DNA of 16,033 bases from Hymenopellis radicata (Eukaryota; Basidiomycota; Agaricomycetes; Agaricales; Physalacriaceae). How positions within the stretch are numbered: the first letter of the stretch is position 1; every line of letters starts with the position of its first letter. This document shows, one piece after another, positions 1-8,260 of this stretch. Location of the stretch: NCBI GenBank assembly GCA_015501595.1, contig JADNRX010001020.1, positions 1-16,033 on the forward strand, in the 5' to 3' direction. A program made the position numbers and the translations under genes. The notes under the pieces are model-generated. The model saw nothing but the letters and a program-made list of their open reading frames with translations. It had not been told where the DNA came from and made no database searches.

Positions 1-1238
1 AGTGTCTATCGCCCGCTCGATGTGCTATCGCCGGCGGATTTCACAATAGGTGCAGTGGTCGTCGTTGTCGCCGACGTCTTGAACTGACGTCGTCGCTGAC
101 ACAGACGATCCGAAAAAGCGTGTCATTCTCGTCGGAGACATACACGGAATGTACGACCAGCTGCAGTATGTCTATTCGCCCTGATCCGCTCCAATCCAAC
201 CCATTTTTTAGGTCGTTATTGCACAAATTATCCTACGACCACACCTCCGACACTCTGATCAGTGTTGGTGACATCGTTGCCAAGGGCTCGCACAAAGGCT
301 CAATGGCTGTCCTATCCTACATGTCTTCCCATAATATCACTGCCGTCCGCGGCAACCACGACCAAAAAGTCATTGAATGGCAGTCGTGGCTGCAGTGGAT
401 ACGCTCCCTCCCTGGCGGTCCCAAGTTTCTCGAAACTGCCCGCGCCAAATGGCTCGAGGCCATGAAAAACGGCGCCGACGACGTCGAGCTCTGGGTCGAG
501 AAGCAAATCAAACAAGACAAGGACAACTCCAAGTGGTGGAAGCGCATCCCGAGCGGATGGACGCTCTTTGGCGACCACTTTGAAATTGCGCATGCTATGA
601 GCGACGAGGAGTACGACTACTTGGTCTCCCGGCCGCTCAAACTCCATATCCCCCATGCGCACGCGTTCGTCGCTCATGCCGGAATCCTCGCCTCAGATCC
701 CCGGTATAATCCCTGGCACAAGAACCAGCCGCTGGCCAAGGTGCCTTTGGGCAAATCCATACCCGTGCTGCGTCGACTCCAGGAGGGCGCCATCCTCTCG
801 GACGTGCCACAGAACCTAGATCCATGGGTGACACTCAACATGCGGGGCGTGAAAAACAAGCAAGTGACGCGTGGAAAGGACGGGACGGCGTGGTCCAAGT
901 TGTACAAGCAGGACATGAAGATGTGTCATGGCTTTGAGCAAAGCCTATATTCTACCTCGCATGACAAGGAGAACCTGCCTTGCATCCTGCAACGGTTATC
1001 TATGGGCATGCGGCCTCCCGTGGACTTGACGTCAAGCGATGGACGATTGGGATCGACACCGGTTGCGTGTACGAGAACCGGCCTGACTGCTCTCGTCTTG
1101 GGTGGGCGCTATGCCGGCGTCAGGCTTGAAGACGACGAAGATGTTGACGATGACGATTACGAAGAGGAGATTGAGATTGACGGGAAGAAGCGCAAATCGG
1201 TTGTCAAGTTGGGGACAACGGCAGAGGCAAGCTTGTGA
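1..1238 (+). CDS. PPN2: PPN2-like calcineurin-type metallophosphatase, 5' partial, two frame breaks
   Basis: Seen: exons <1-49, 105-165 and 212-1238, with introns 50-104 and 166-211. The spliced product carries the calcineurin-fold metal-binding blocks in order: GDIHG (from about 140), GDIVAKG (about 265), GNHD (about 352), HAGIL (about 674), and in a shifted frame YGHAASRGLD (from 1001) and IDTGCVY (from 1052), followed by LTALVLGG and a very acidic tail. Known: this domain order is that of fungal YNL217W/PPN2 relatives, Zn-dependent endopolyphosphatases of the vacuole with an N-terminal membrane anchor; the anchor would lie upstream of the window. Odd: one base appears lost near 983-984 and one C gained at 1082, so the GHA and DTGC motifs lie about 96 nt out of frame before the frame is restored. 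Other calcineurin-like phosphatases are possible; the superfamily is certain, the PPN2 assignment likely. Confidence 0.85.
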   Translation, partial: CLSPARCAIAGGFHNRCSGRRCRRRLELTSSLTQTIRKSVSFSSETYTECTTSCSMSIRPDPLQSNPFFRSLLHKLSYDHTSDTLISVGDIVAKGSHKGSMAVLSYMSSHNITAVRGNHDQKVIEWQSWLQWIRSLPGGPKFLETARAKWLEAMKNGADDVELWVEKQIKQDKDNSKWWKRIPSGWTLFGDHFEIAHAMSDEEYDYLVSRPLKLHIPHAHAFVAHAGILASDPRYNPWHKNQPLAKVPLGKSIPVLRRLQEGAILSDVPQNLDPWVTLNMRGVKNKQVTRGKDGTAWSKLYKQDMKMCHGFEQSLYSTSHDKENLPCILQRLSMGMRPPVDLTSSDGRLGSTPVACTRTGLTALVLGGRYAGVRLEDDEDVDDDDYEEEIEIDGKKRKSVVKLGTTAEASL

Positions 1239-1501
1239 GCGTGTCGTGCTCTTGAACGGTTTTCTAGATGTTTATAGTACTTACACTTATATTTTTGCGT
1301 GACCTTTGGCGCGCCTCGATGACCTACTACTTTATGTTTACGTTCAATTTGTTGTATTTTTACGACTTGACCTGTTATAATTATTGCGTTCTGCCGCAGC
1401 TATTTCTTGAAATCGTCAGACATATAATTAGAAAATCATTGAGTGCCATAATGCTGAGAGATAGAATGCCGGTAGCCTCTTAAGTAAGCTCTTAAGCTTG
1501 A
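1239..1501. other. AT-rich 3' flank without a gene
   Basis: This stretch follows the stop codon of the phosphatase and is clearly more AT-rich than its neighbours, as expected for a 3' untranslated and termination region. No open frame with coding character is visible. Just before the relic at 1502 the octamer CTCTTAAG occurs twice (about 1477 and 1489), too short to interpret. Confidence 0.5.
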
Positions 1502-1574
1502 AAGGTCTTCTGGTCGGAGGCATTAGCAATGCGGCCAATGCTTGGCCACGGCTGCTCTGGATACCCGACCCCTT
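1502..1574 (+). pseudogene. Relic of the promoter and exon 1 of the orphan gene at 9336
   Basis: Seen: 1502-1532 matches 9223-9253 over 31 bases with one mismatch (begins AAGGTCTTCTGGTCGG). Then GGCCACGGCT at 1544-1553 matches 9387-9396, and GCTCTGGATACCCGACCC at 1554-1571 matches 9401-9418, with only four bases (ACCC) missing between the two blocks. The order and strand are the same as at 9223-9418, but about 130 bases separating the promoter block from the coding block, including the TATA box and start codon, are absent here. The second block encodes the family signature PLWIPDP. Inference: a truncated duplicate of the orphan gene's 5' end, left in a decayed region. It is too short to function. 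Confidence 0.75.
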
Positions 1575-1575
1575 C

Positions 1576-2262
1576 CCTCCCTCCTTCGTCACACGCTTCC
1601 GGATCCGTTTCCTTCCAGCAGTCTTTGCAGGTGGCGCGATGTTCTCCTTTTCGACTCTCGCAATCTGCCTCCTACTCATTGGTGCCCCTGCAGCAGAGGA
1701 TGCATTGACGTCTGACGCGTTGATATTGGATGAGTTCGATGCATGAGAAGCTGTATTGGCAGAAGCGCCACTGTCTGGCTGGGAGCGTCGCAGGTATCAG
1801 TCTGCATAGCTCCGTTCACATCCATTGGAGCTGCCGGAGTCATCGGAATGCGACTAGCTGCCGCGTTGGTGAAGTGAGTCACCCCGCCTTGGACTTCGCG
1901 TGGCCAAGACGCCGTCGAGCCTCTCACTGCCTCCCTCGGGTTCTGCCTCATCGTCACTGTCCTCAATAATGTCGCGCGACTTTTTGCTAGCCTTCTTCTT
2001 GCCAGACTTCTTCAACGGCTCGGGCATTCTAGCTGCTTATCCTCGTACGCCTTCGCCCGTTTTCTGAGTTCCTCGGTTGAAAGGTTGGAGAACTTGACCT
2101 CTCAAGCATCGAGAGCGTCCATTAGGTGTTGCAACGGTGGAAGAGACGTGCTCCAGTCGGTAGGGTTCGAGGGTTTATTTTCGTTGGCACCGGGCCAAGG
2201 TCCCTTGAGCTCGACGCCGTACTTGTGGACAATATGTGTCATCTCAAGTACGTTGAAGGCAC
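1576..2262 (-). pseudogene. Decayed minus-strand gene of unknown function
   Basis: Coding-like protein segments lie on the minus strand in successive frames. About 2262-2040 encodes a globular part reading ...YGVELKGPWPG... and ...TEELRKRAKAYEDKQ; about 2027-1880 a Lys-rich then acidic stretch (KKKASKKSRDIIEDSDDE); about 1895-1770 and 1790-1580 Ser/Asn/Ala-rich and basic stretches (EKENIAPP, GRKRIRKR). The frames do not join: there is an in-frame TGA at 2102-2104 and at least three shifts, near 2025, 1880 and 1785. The predicted product is mostly disordered, basic and acidic, like a nuclear protein, and I do not recognise the family. Its 3' end is abutted by the relic at 1502-1574, which suggests rearrangement removed the original terminus. 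Indel-type assembly error could account for part of the damage, though not for the TGA unless it is a base error. Confidence 0.55.
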
Positions 2263-2677
2263 CGAAATTTCATTAGATACTGGACAACTTCCCGTGGCTA
2301 ATACTTCATCAGGAAAAAGCCTCCCAGGTATTCTGGGGAAAATCGCAAGCTAATTAGTACTATTGTCAAGAATCGCACTAATTCGACTAAGATACATACA
2401 ATAGTGATGATTTACGGAGCCCCGAAGTAATCCCAATCAAATGTGCACATATCACCAACACATCACACGAAACTTGCACGAAACGGTGAAGGGCTGCAAA
2501 TAAAATGATATTCATCTGTGCATTTACCGCAGTAAGTGTACAGAACTATGTCGGGGACGGTGAGAAAACGGAGAACAACTAACATAGATGTGAGCCTCGC
2601 GGCTGCGGCTACCGGCCACTGTCACCGTCGTCAAGTATACCCTCTTCTTCTAATCCGGGGAGCCTATGAGGGACATT
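2263..2677. other. Intergenic, no gene recognised
   Basis: Between the decayed gene and the VMA12 stop codon I find no reading frame longer than about 75 codons with coding character on either strand, and no repeat. The part from about 2350 to 2560 is AT-rich. It probably holds the 3' untranslated region of VMA12 (minus strand) and the former upstream region of the decayed gene. Confidence 0.4.
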
Positions 2678-3364
2678 TCATGTGAGCTCGTCGCCACCGT
2701 CGCGTATCTGCGCGTGTACACATGGTGTCATCCGACTCATCAGCATCGGTGACGGGATTGCTTACCAAGGACGCGCCCGTGTCTCGTGAAGCTTCGCGTC
2801 GAGATTGCCAGATGAGATATAGGACTCCTTCAGAGACTGCTACGGCAATGGCAACGAAGAATGAAAACAACACGCGCTAAGGGCTATGAGCATATTGAAA
2901 TTTCAAACACGGCAAGCGAGGCAGACATACCCATTCGTACTTCCAGCCTGTATGCTGCGACGCCCACAGCGCTGTGAATGCTGAACCCCCCACGCTGAGC
3001 AGCGCATTGACCAGCGTCGTGATTTGTTTTCTCTCCTCGTTCTTCTGTGCAGCGATGACCTCTGGGTCCGGTGGGGGCTCGTAGGATCCAAACTTGCGGC
3101 GAAGTCATCGTCCCAGCCAACAGCGCAATCATCGAATGATCCTTGGGGTCGAGCGGAGGGCTGCTTTTAAGTGCCGACGAGCCTGTCGGAGATCTGGCCC
3201 ATTGGGATATCGACTGGATGAACGCATAAGGGATGGTGGCAGGACGTGGATCAGTCAAGTACGCGTCCAGCTGTCCAGCGAGCTCGCCGGGCAGAACGCT
3301 TCGCAGCGACGCTAAGATGTCCGCGAGATGCGGCTCAAACGAAATGTTCGGTGACAGAGGCCAT
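2678..3364 (-). CDS. VMA12: V-ATPase assembly factor Vma12 (TMEM199 family), two frame breaks
   Basis: Minus-strand exons 3364-2931, 2876-2766 and 2707-2678, with introns of 54 and 58 nt. The product has the Vma12 layout: a cytosolic N-terminal region (FEPHLADILASLRSVLPGEL, LDPKDHSMIALLAGTMTSP), the YEPPPDPE linker followed by a charged stretch (KNEERKQITT), then two membrane segments (TTLVNALLSVGGSAFTALWA and FSFFVAIAVAVSEGVLYLIW) ending in SRRE. Known: Vma12 resides in the ER membrane and, with Vma22 and Vma21, assembles the V0 sector of the vacuolar proton pump. Odd: one surplus base near 3349 separates the only good ATG from the conserved frame, and another near 3095 separates MTSP from the linker. 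Removing both gives exactly 191 codons (190 residues). If the last intron is retained, the stop moves to 2664. Divergent from the gene at 3678. Confidence 0.87.
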
Positions 3365-3677
3365 GGGTGAATCCAGAGAGAACCAGTCGACGCGGGAAGA
3401 GCACTGTTCCAGCTGCGCCAGCGGACGTCGGTCCTCGTTGCGTGTTGTCTAGAATGAGTCAGACTCAGAAAGAGGAGTGTCTCTTACTGCGTACTGGGCT
3501 ACACTGAGGCTCGGCCACGGTATGGAACAGTCCAACCAGAACTCGATCAACGTCTAGACGGCCGTGGCCCGTGCGTGGGATACTGCTCTCACGTGCATGT
3601 CGGATTCTTATTTGTGCTTTCCTCCAAGTTTCCCCGTCTCTCTCTCTTCCCATCGTGATGCTAAGTACACGCCTGAG
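3365..3677. promoter_or_regulatory. Divergent intergenic region between VMA12 and the gene at 3678
   Basis: This 313 bp spacer must hold the promoters of both flanking genes, which point away from each other. A pyrimidine-rich run (TCTCTCTCTCTTCCC, about 3638-3652) lies just upstream of the right-hand ATG, as is common near fungal transcription starts. No clear TATA box was found. The minus frame stays open above the VMA12 ATG for some 30 codons, but with no family resemblance. Confidence 0.35.
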
Positions 3678-4260
3678 ATGTCGCCTCCTCCTTCACAGGT
3701 TCTCCCCGCCTTTGCTGCCTTGCTGTCATTGCTGTCCTCATATCAGAGAGTATGCAGTTTTGTCACTCGCTGACAGCAGCGATCCTCTCGTAGTCGCGCT
3801 TGTTTCGACGCGATAATTTCCTGTATATTGCTGCCATTTGCGATCAGGACGGAGCGACGTACTATTGCCCTCTCTTCCCTTTGACCTTCGTGTGTGGCAT
3901 TTTGCGCTCTCAGTCTCGTGTTTGACGCGGTGCGTGCAGTTCCTCGAGCCTTGCTGCCACTGTAAGTCGGCATGGTTGCAATACATCCCTGGATTCACGT
4001 CGTTTTCTACCACCACTGGAAGGAGTCCTCTCGGGCATCGAAGGAGCATTCAAGAGCTTTCTGCTCATGCTCGACGCGGTCAACGACGTATTGTCACCGC
4101 CACTTATGATTTATTCCAAGGTGTTGCGCAACGTATGTGTTGGTCTCTTTCTTGATTATTGACTGATACCATTTCAGCGGCGCCCAACCCCTCGCTACCC
4201 ATGCTCTCTAACGAGGAGATCACCACCGCTCCCGCATGGGATTACCATCGCCGACGCTGA
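3678..4260 (+). CDS. Small multi-exon protein of unknown function, frames broken
   Basis: Not recognised. Coding-like exons can be followed: 3678-3858 (starts MSPPPSQVLPAFAALLSLLS, then EYAVLSLADSSDPLVVALVS, then NFLYIAAICDQDGAT), intron 3859-3913 (55 nt), exon 3914-3961 (LVFDAVRAVPRALLPL), intron from 3962 (perfect GTAAGT donor), exon about 4018-4132 (GVLSGIEGAFKSFLLMLDAV, NDVLSPPLMIYSKVLRN), intron 4133-4177 with a GACTGAT-type branch site and TTCAG, and exon 4178-4260 (PNPSLPMLSNEEITTAPAWD) ending in TGA. Third codon positions in these pieces are GC-rich. Frame changes are needed near 3745 and 3811 and at the last splice, and the acceptor before 4018 is not a proper AG, so this is either a decayed gene or a real one in error-containing sequence. 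Predicted length is about 170 residues, hydrophobic and helix-rich. Confidence 0.4.
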
Positions 4261-4735
4261 GGATCAGCGCTCAGCCGGCAACCTAATTGTAGTGTCTTCG
4301 CTTGTTGTAATGCCTTCTTTGTCTTCGTACAGTCTTGCGCTCTGTCCTCCTTCTAGTCCTTCGAAGCTAGCATCCCATATTACGATGTAGTGCCCTTGTT
4401 TAGAATGTCATGCCATCGGGCACCTTCTTTGCTATCATCTATCTGGATCTGACTGAGAAACCATCCTCTTGCTTGAGCATAATCTGAATAGAAGGTCAGA
4501 TAAAGGACCTCTGATTTGTCTCATCTTCAACAGAAATCAAGGGGAAGTTCATGGAGAATGTTGCCCTTTTCCGTGATAATGCTGCTGAACTAGCTAGGGG
4601 ACCTATTTAAAAAGTAAACTTTTGGCTAATCGTGATAATCCTTCTAAAAGAAGCGGAATAGTCAGATTAGCACTATTCTACAGCTATTCTCGAAACATTA
4701 CCTGGGCACCTTTTTCCTGATGTTAGAAACTTGTA
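4261..4735. other. Intergenic, no gene recognised
   Basis: About 475 bp between the small gene and the first transposon. It is AT-rich towards its right end. No coding-like frame is visible. A short perfect hairpin is present near 4658-4680 (GAATAGT, 9 nt loop, ACTATTC). The long minus-strand frame that enters this region from 5113 lies mostly inside the transposon and has no coding character. Confidence 0.4.
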
Positions 4736-5241
4736 GTGTTGCCGCAGTTCGGTTAGGTTCGGTCCGGTCGGGTTCTGCCGGTTTAGGTAAACCGCGGTTT
4801 CAAACCCCGTTCGAACCAGGTTTACTATGAAAATAACGGCTTCATGTCCATGGGGTCTCATAGTATTCACATTATTGATACTTGCTAAATTACATATTTT
4901 GATGCTAATGTGGGCTGATTGAGAGCAGGAAAACACTTGGAAAACATAAGAATGAGCACAATGTGCAAGTTGATCCGGGGAGCTCGGCAAAGCCCGAAAT
5001 TCCTGACCATGTGAAAACTGTTCATTCTGGGTGCTGTATGCCTGCAGACATTGAGATTTAGATGGGTGGAGGCACAAAAAGGACATTAATGGCTGGTAGA
5101 GTAGAGCTACCATCTCCTGATGACAAGTAGAAAATGTACCTCTAAACCCGGTTTGAACCCAGTTCTATCGGTCCGGTTCCGTTCGGTTATTTCCGGTTCG
5201 GCTTCGCGGTTCAACGGTTCCGCGCCGAACCGCGGCAACAC
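4736..5241. mobile_element. MITE-like DNA transposon 1, TA target duplication
   Basis: Seen: terminal inverted repeats beginning GTGTTGCCGC(A/G)GTTCGG at 4736 and, inverted, ending at 5241; both ends are flanked by TA (4734-4735 and 5242-5243), the expected target duplication. Beyond the tips, both ends are packed with variants of GGTTCGG/CCGGTT (about 4746-4815 and 5145-5235), plus a small hairpin GGTTTA-GG-TAAACC at 4781-4794. The interior is AT-rich with no credible transposase, so the 506 bp element is non-autonomous. Known: TA duplications are typical of Tc1/mariner-like elements, though other superfamilies can also target TA. Inference: moved in trans by an autonomous relative elsewhere in the genome. 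Confidence 0.8.
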
Positions 5242-5252
5242 TAGTACTACTA

Positions 5253-5733
5253 GAAAGGCAGATTATTTTCTACATCCTTAGCAACGGCCCGAAGAGGCAA
5301 TCTGCCGAGCCCGGCGCAAGGGTCGCACACTGAGTCTGTCAGAATGTGTCCTGGCGAGGCGCTTTCAGATTATAATCTGGAGACACCCCCCTCCCCCCTC
5401 CCCCAGACTAAAACCCACTTTCCAGATTCCGTTGCCAGGGTCCAGTGATCATGACGCGACTATGGACGCGCCCTCCCTTGTGTCTCTTTCGTGCTCTGAG
5501 TTCATGTTCAAGCTGTCAGCTATTCTCGGCAAGTAGCCCACCTCTAAAACAAAAGCGCGACGTTTTCGAGCAAGTGTCGGTTCCTTTCCTTTTGGGGTTG
5601 ATCTTCGGCAACACGGCAGCTCGTCTGCGTGCTTGAATGCGCCATCCTTCGTAGGTGGTCTACGGTTTGGTACTTTTACATTCTAAATTGCAGACTTTGA
5701 ATTTGACGAGGTTTAGAAAATAATCTGCGTTTC
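5253..5733. mobile_element. MITE-like DNA transposon 2, TA target duplication
   Basis: Seen: the left end reads GAAAGGCAGATTATTTTCTA from 5253, and the right end is its inverted copy with one difference (C for G), ending at 5733. TA flanks both ends (5251-5252 and 5734-5735). The element is 481 bp and has no transposase; its longest frame (5445-5636) has no coding character. The interior contains a 14 bp perfect palindrome CAGATTATAATCTG at 5366-5379 that echoes the core of the terminal repeat, and a C-rich tract at about 5386-5404. It begins only 9 bp beyond the TA that closes transposon 1. The superfamily is uncertain; the TA duplication points to Tc1/mariner-like mobilisation. Confidence 0.7.
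5386..5404 (-). other. C-tract (G-rich on the minus strand)
   Basis: Three runs of C (6, 6 and 5 bases) separated by single T residues. The minus strand is therefore three long G runs with single-base spacers, which could fold as a G-quadruplex if one run supplies two G columns; the plus strand could form an i-motif. It lies inside transposon 2. Confidence 0.5.
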
Positions 5734-5990
5734 TAGCGGCCGCGGGAAGTCATCCACTGATTAGATATACTCAAACTGCTGTCTCTACTTCAACAAGTTG
5801 ACAAAATATATATTTCTGACAACAGTAAACCCGTCAGAGTTGACTGTGGCAGTGCTTAACGTCATGGGAAAGCTTACCAATCCGCCAAACGAGCGGGTGC
5901 GACCGCGTCTCGTTCAAGTCTCGTTTCTCAGACTCTATGAGATGAATGAAGACAGTCGTTCCTTCTAATATAGACCGCCGACTGCCTACC

Positions 5991-7184
5991 ATGTCATCGA
6001 CTTCGGCTCAGCCTCTTGGTCCTGGTGCTGCCCCCAGCACGTTCGAAGCAGCTCCTCAGGAAACCCCGTCTGGAGAGCTTACCCTAACCGTCGCCGCTCT
6101 AAGTGTGCAGCAGTATGCAATTCTACCCGCACGCATCGACACCGCTGCCGATGTACAAGCCGCCTTGACAACAACCCCTCAGTTGAATCCCTATCCCATT
6201 CCGCTACTCAGAGGTCGTGTTGCGGAGATGTGCCTATATGCTCGCGCCGAACAGACACGCTGGCTTCACGACATGGCGCATGACATATGCGACCCTGTCA
6301 ACAGAGCCGGTGCGCTCTGGGTTCGAAATATCTTGAGCGACCACTGGACTCAGGCTGGTGCCACAGACCAGCTCCTCCCGCGATATACGAATACCGCGTC
6401 CCGCCTGGCACAATCCTACGTTTATCCAAGCTCAGTGCGCGCCACAAGAAATCACAAACATCTAGTACCGGTAGCGGTGCCGATATGCGGCTCGCTGTCG
6501 CGGCCCGCGACCAGCGCTGTTGGATTTCGGGGGCGCCAGATGGGATAGCCACGACAAACAGCCATATCTGCCCCAAACGGATGGGTGACGCCATGGCGAG
6601 CCACATCTACACTGAGTTCTGTGGTGTCACTGCCCACCTTTCCGTCTATGATCCCGAATTTGGCATCCTTCTCTACGTGACTCTTGATCGCATGTTTGAC
6701 ATCTATGAGCTAGGCCTTCGCCGGGTTGGACAAAACGTGAGTGTCGCTCTTTGAAAAGCTGTTTCCTTCTTGACCCTTCTTGCAGCATGTTTATGAAGCT
6801 CATAACTTCCACTTGGGCATGCCCATTGACCAGATGTCCATAGTAGGAACTCCTCTCGCCCTCTTGCCAGTAGTTCTTCATGGACACCAAGTTTATCCTC
6901 CTCAACCTCAAACGGCTGATCCAGTCCCTCACCCGGGCTTGTTCTGTTGGCATTATATGCAATGCGTACTCCGGCGATTTGGTACAGACGAGTACAAAGC
7001 ATTACCGAATATCAAACATCATGAACATCCTTTCCGCTCTGAAGATGACGACGATGATCAGTCCGACGATGATGGTAGCTTCGACTGGCCATCGGCTGTT
7101 TTTGATCGTGGACGCATGGAGGCCAGTGTGGAGGCAGAACAAGCAGAACAACGTGCCCATGTTGTTCGCTGGAGAGCTGTATGA
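5991..7184 (+). CDS. HNH-nuclease-domain protein, one frame break
   Basis: Exons 5991-6736 and 6786-7184, with a 49 nt intron (GTGAGT...TTGCAG). The ATG at 5991 has ACC before it (good context); an in-frame ATG at 5946 would add 15 residues but has T at -3. The first 130 residues are variable. The HNH core begins with RDQRCWISG (from 6506) and continues to SHICPKRMGD (from 6560): the Cys-x-x-(S/T)-Gly entry and the Ser-His-Ile-x-Pro strand-helix of the HNH_2 type common in Agaricomycetes. The C-terminal part is acidic (DDDDDQSDDDG) and ends in a Glu/Ala/Gln-rich helix. Known: HNH domains cut DNA using one metal ion; the fungal members have no assigned role. Odd: the upstream frame shifts by one base near 6378 (a CCC that would be CCCC). 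Adding one base gives 382 codons exactly. Confidence 0.75.
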
Positions 7185-7805
7185 TACTTTCCACGCTTCG
7201 TGTGTTTCCTTTCCTATGTACTAGTACTGTTGTATCATACCGAATTTCATCAATGTCTCATTGGCTCTGGGAGCTCGGGACGGAAATAGTGATTTCATTT
7301 CAAGTAGCAGGGCTGAAGCAAGTGTTCTTCAGACTCAGCGCTCAGGATCTGTCGGACTGGTGCTTAGTGCTACAAGGGACACTGTCATAGTCCTACTAGT
7401 GATGTACTGTGCATGAATTAATGCTACATGATAATGTCTTCCCGTGCTCCAGAATCAGCGACAAGATGTCGAAATACGCTGTATACTGTGCTAAACCAAA
7501 TTGTAGCCTGCGATACTTGTTCACACGCCTACAACCACAACAAGCGTTGTTAGAAGTGGTCCTTCTCCAAGCTCTACGACAGAGTGATAAGAGTTCCCAG
7601 TTCGAAACACAGGTCGACCTGTCATGTCACTAGAACGCACGATCAGGGCGAAATACACAGGAGCCAACGAGCGCAATACTTAACGAGATCCCAGCGGAAA
7701 GACAAGGGCCCAAAGACTTGGCTAACCCCCTCGATTCCTTCCGAGCGAGTTACTACTACGCCAACTTTCACTCCTTCACCAACAACAAACATCGTGTCTG
7801 CGACA
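7185..7805. other. Intergenic, no gene recognised
   Basis: About 620 bp between the HNH gene and the small gene at 7806. The open frames present are short, overlap on several strands and lack coding character, and I see no transposon ends and no tRNA. The last 100 bp before 7806 are C- and A-rich with little G (...CCAACTTTCACTCCTTCACC), typical of a fungal 5' untranslated leader. Confidence 0.4.
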
Positions 7806-8070
7806 ATGAACGAGCAGCAGCTCGGAAAGACGGAGAGAATGCAGGCATGTAAGTCGGTGTGAGTCATCGAAGTGTTCGTGCTCATGTACCTTGTCGTCGA
7901 CAGCAAATCCCGGGGCAGGGAAGACAATGATGACGGCGTACGGAAAGGGAGCTGCTGAGCAGGGAGGGAAGGAGACGGTGAAGTACGCGACAGGCCCAGA
8001 GTCAGGCGCGCAGGACCAGATCGATAAAGTCAAGGTAGGCGTTCATGTGTCTTTTGGACATCTAGAGTAG
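7806..8070 (+). CDS. Small glycine-rich hydrophilic protein, unknown function
   Basis: Exon 7806-7848 and exon 7904 onward, with a clean 55 nt intron (GTAAGT...CGACAG). The ATG sits in ACAATG, after a C/A-rich leader. The product starts MNEQQLGKTERMQASNPGAG and continues TAYGKGAAEQGGKETVKYAT, GPESGAQDQIDKVK. It is short, charged and rich in Gly, Lys and Gln, with no signal peptide or membrane segment. Read straight on, it stops at 8068-8070 (about 70 residues), but a GTAGGC donor at 8035, exactly after KVK, makes a further exon possible; I could not identify it. The residue composition resembles small stress-type (LEA- or CsbD-like) proteins, but I see no diagnostic motif and do not assign a family. 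Confidence 0.5.
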
Positions 8071-8260
8071 GGATGGTGGGCAAAGACGTTCCCGTGTTTC
8101 TGGTGCGGTCTAGAGCCGTGGTCGGTGGATAGGGTTTCTCCGAGAGTGCGCGAAGATGAAAGAGGAGAGATGTTTCGAAATTCTGGGTTTCAAGTTTTGG
8201 GTCATTATTTTGAATACCGTTGACAGTTCAACAAATCACAAAAAGAAACAAAATACTTAC

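Noticed and set aside
1498..1746. Plus-strand 82-codon frame containing LLWIPDPF
   Set aside because: Only the first 25 codons match the orphan gene (the relic at 1502-1574). The remainder is the complement of minus-strand coding-like sequence.
3738..4049. 103-codon minus-strand frame opposite the small gene
   Set aside because: Its composition is that of a complementary frame, and splice signals and GC-rich third positions support the plus strand.
4673..5113. 146-codon open frame on the minus strand
   Set aside because: It covers the AT-rich core and left end of MITE 1, runs through the terminal inverted repeat into unique sequence, and shows no coding composition or transposase motif.
7574..7625. 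tRNA-like T-arm (CCAGTTCGAAACACAGG)
   Set aside because: The TTCGAA loop lacks properly paired stems, and no acceptor or anticodon stem could be built around it.
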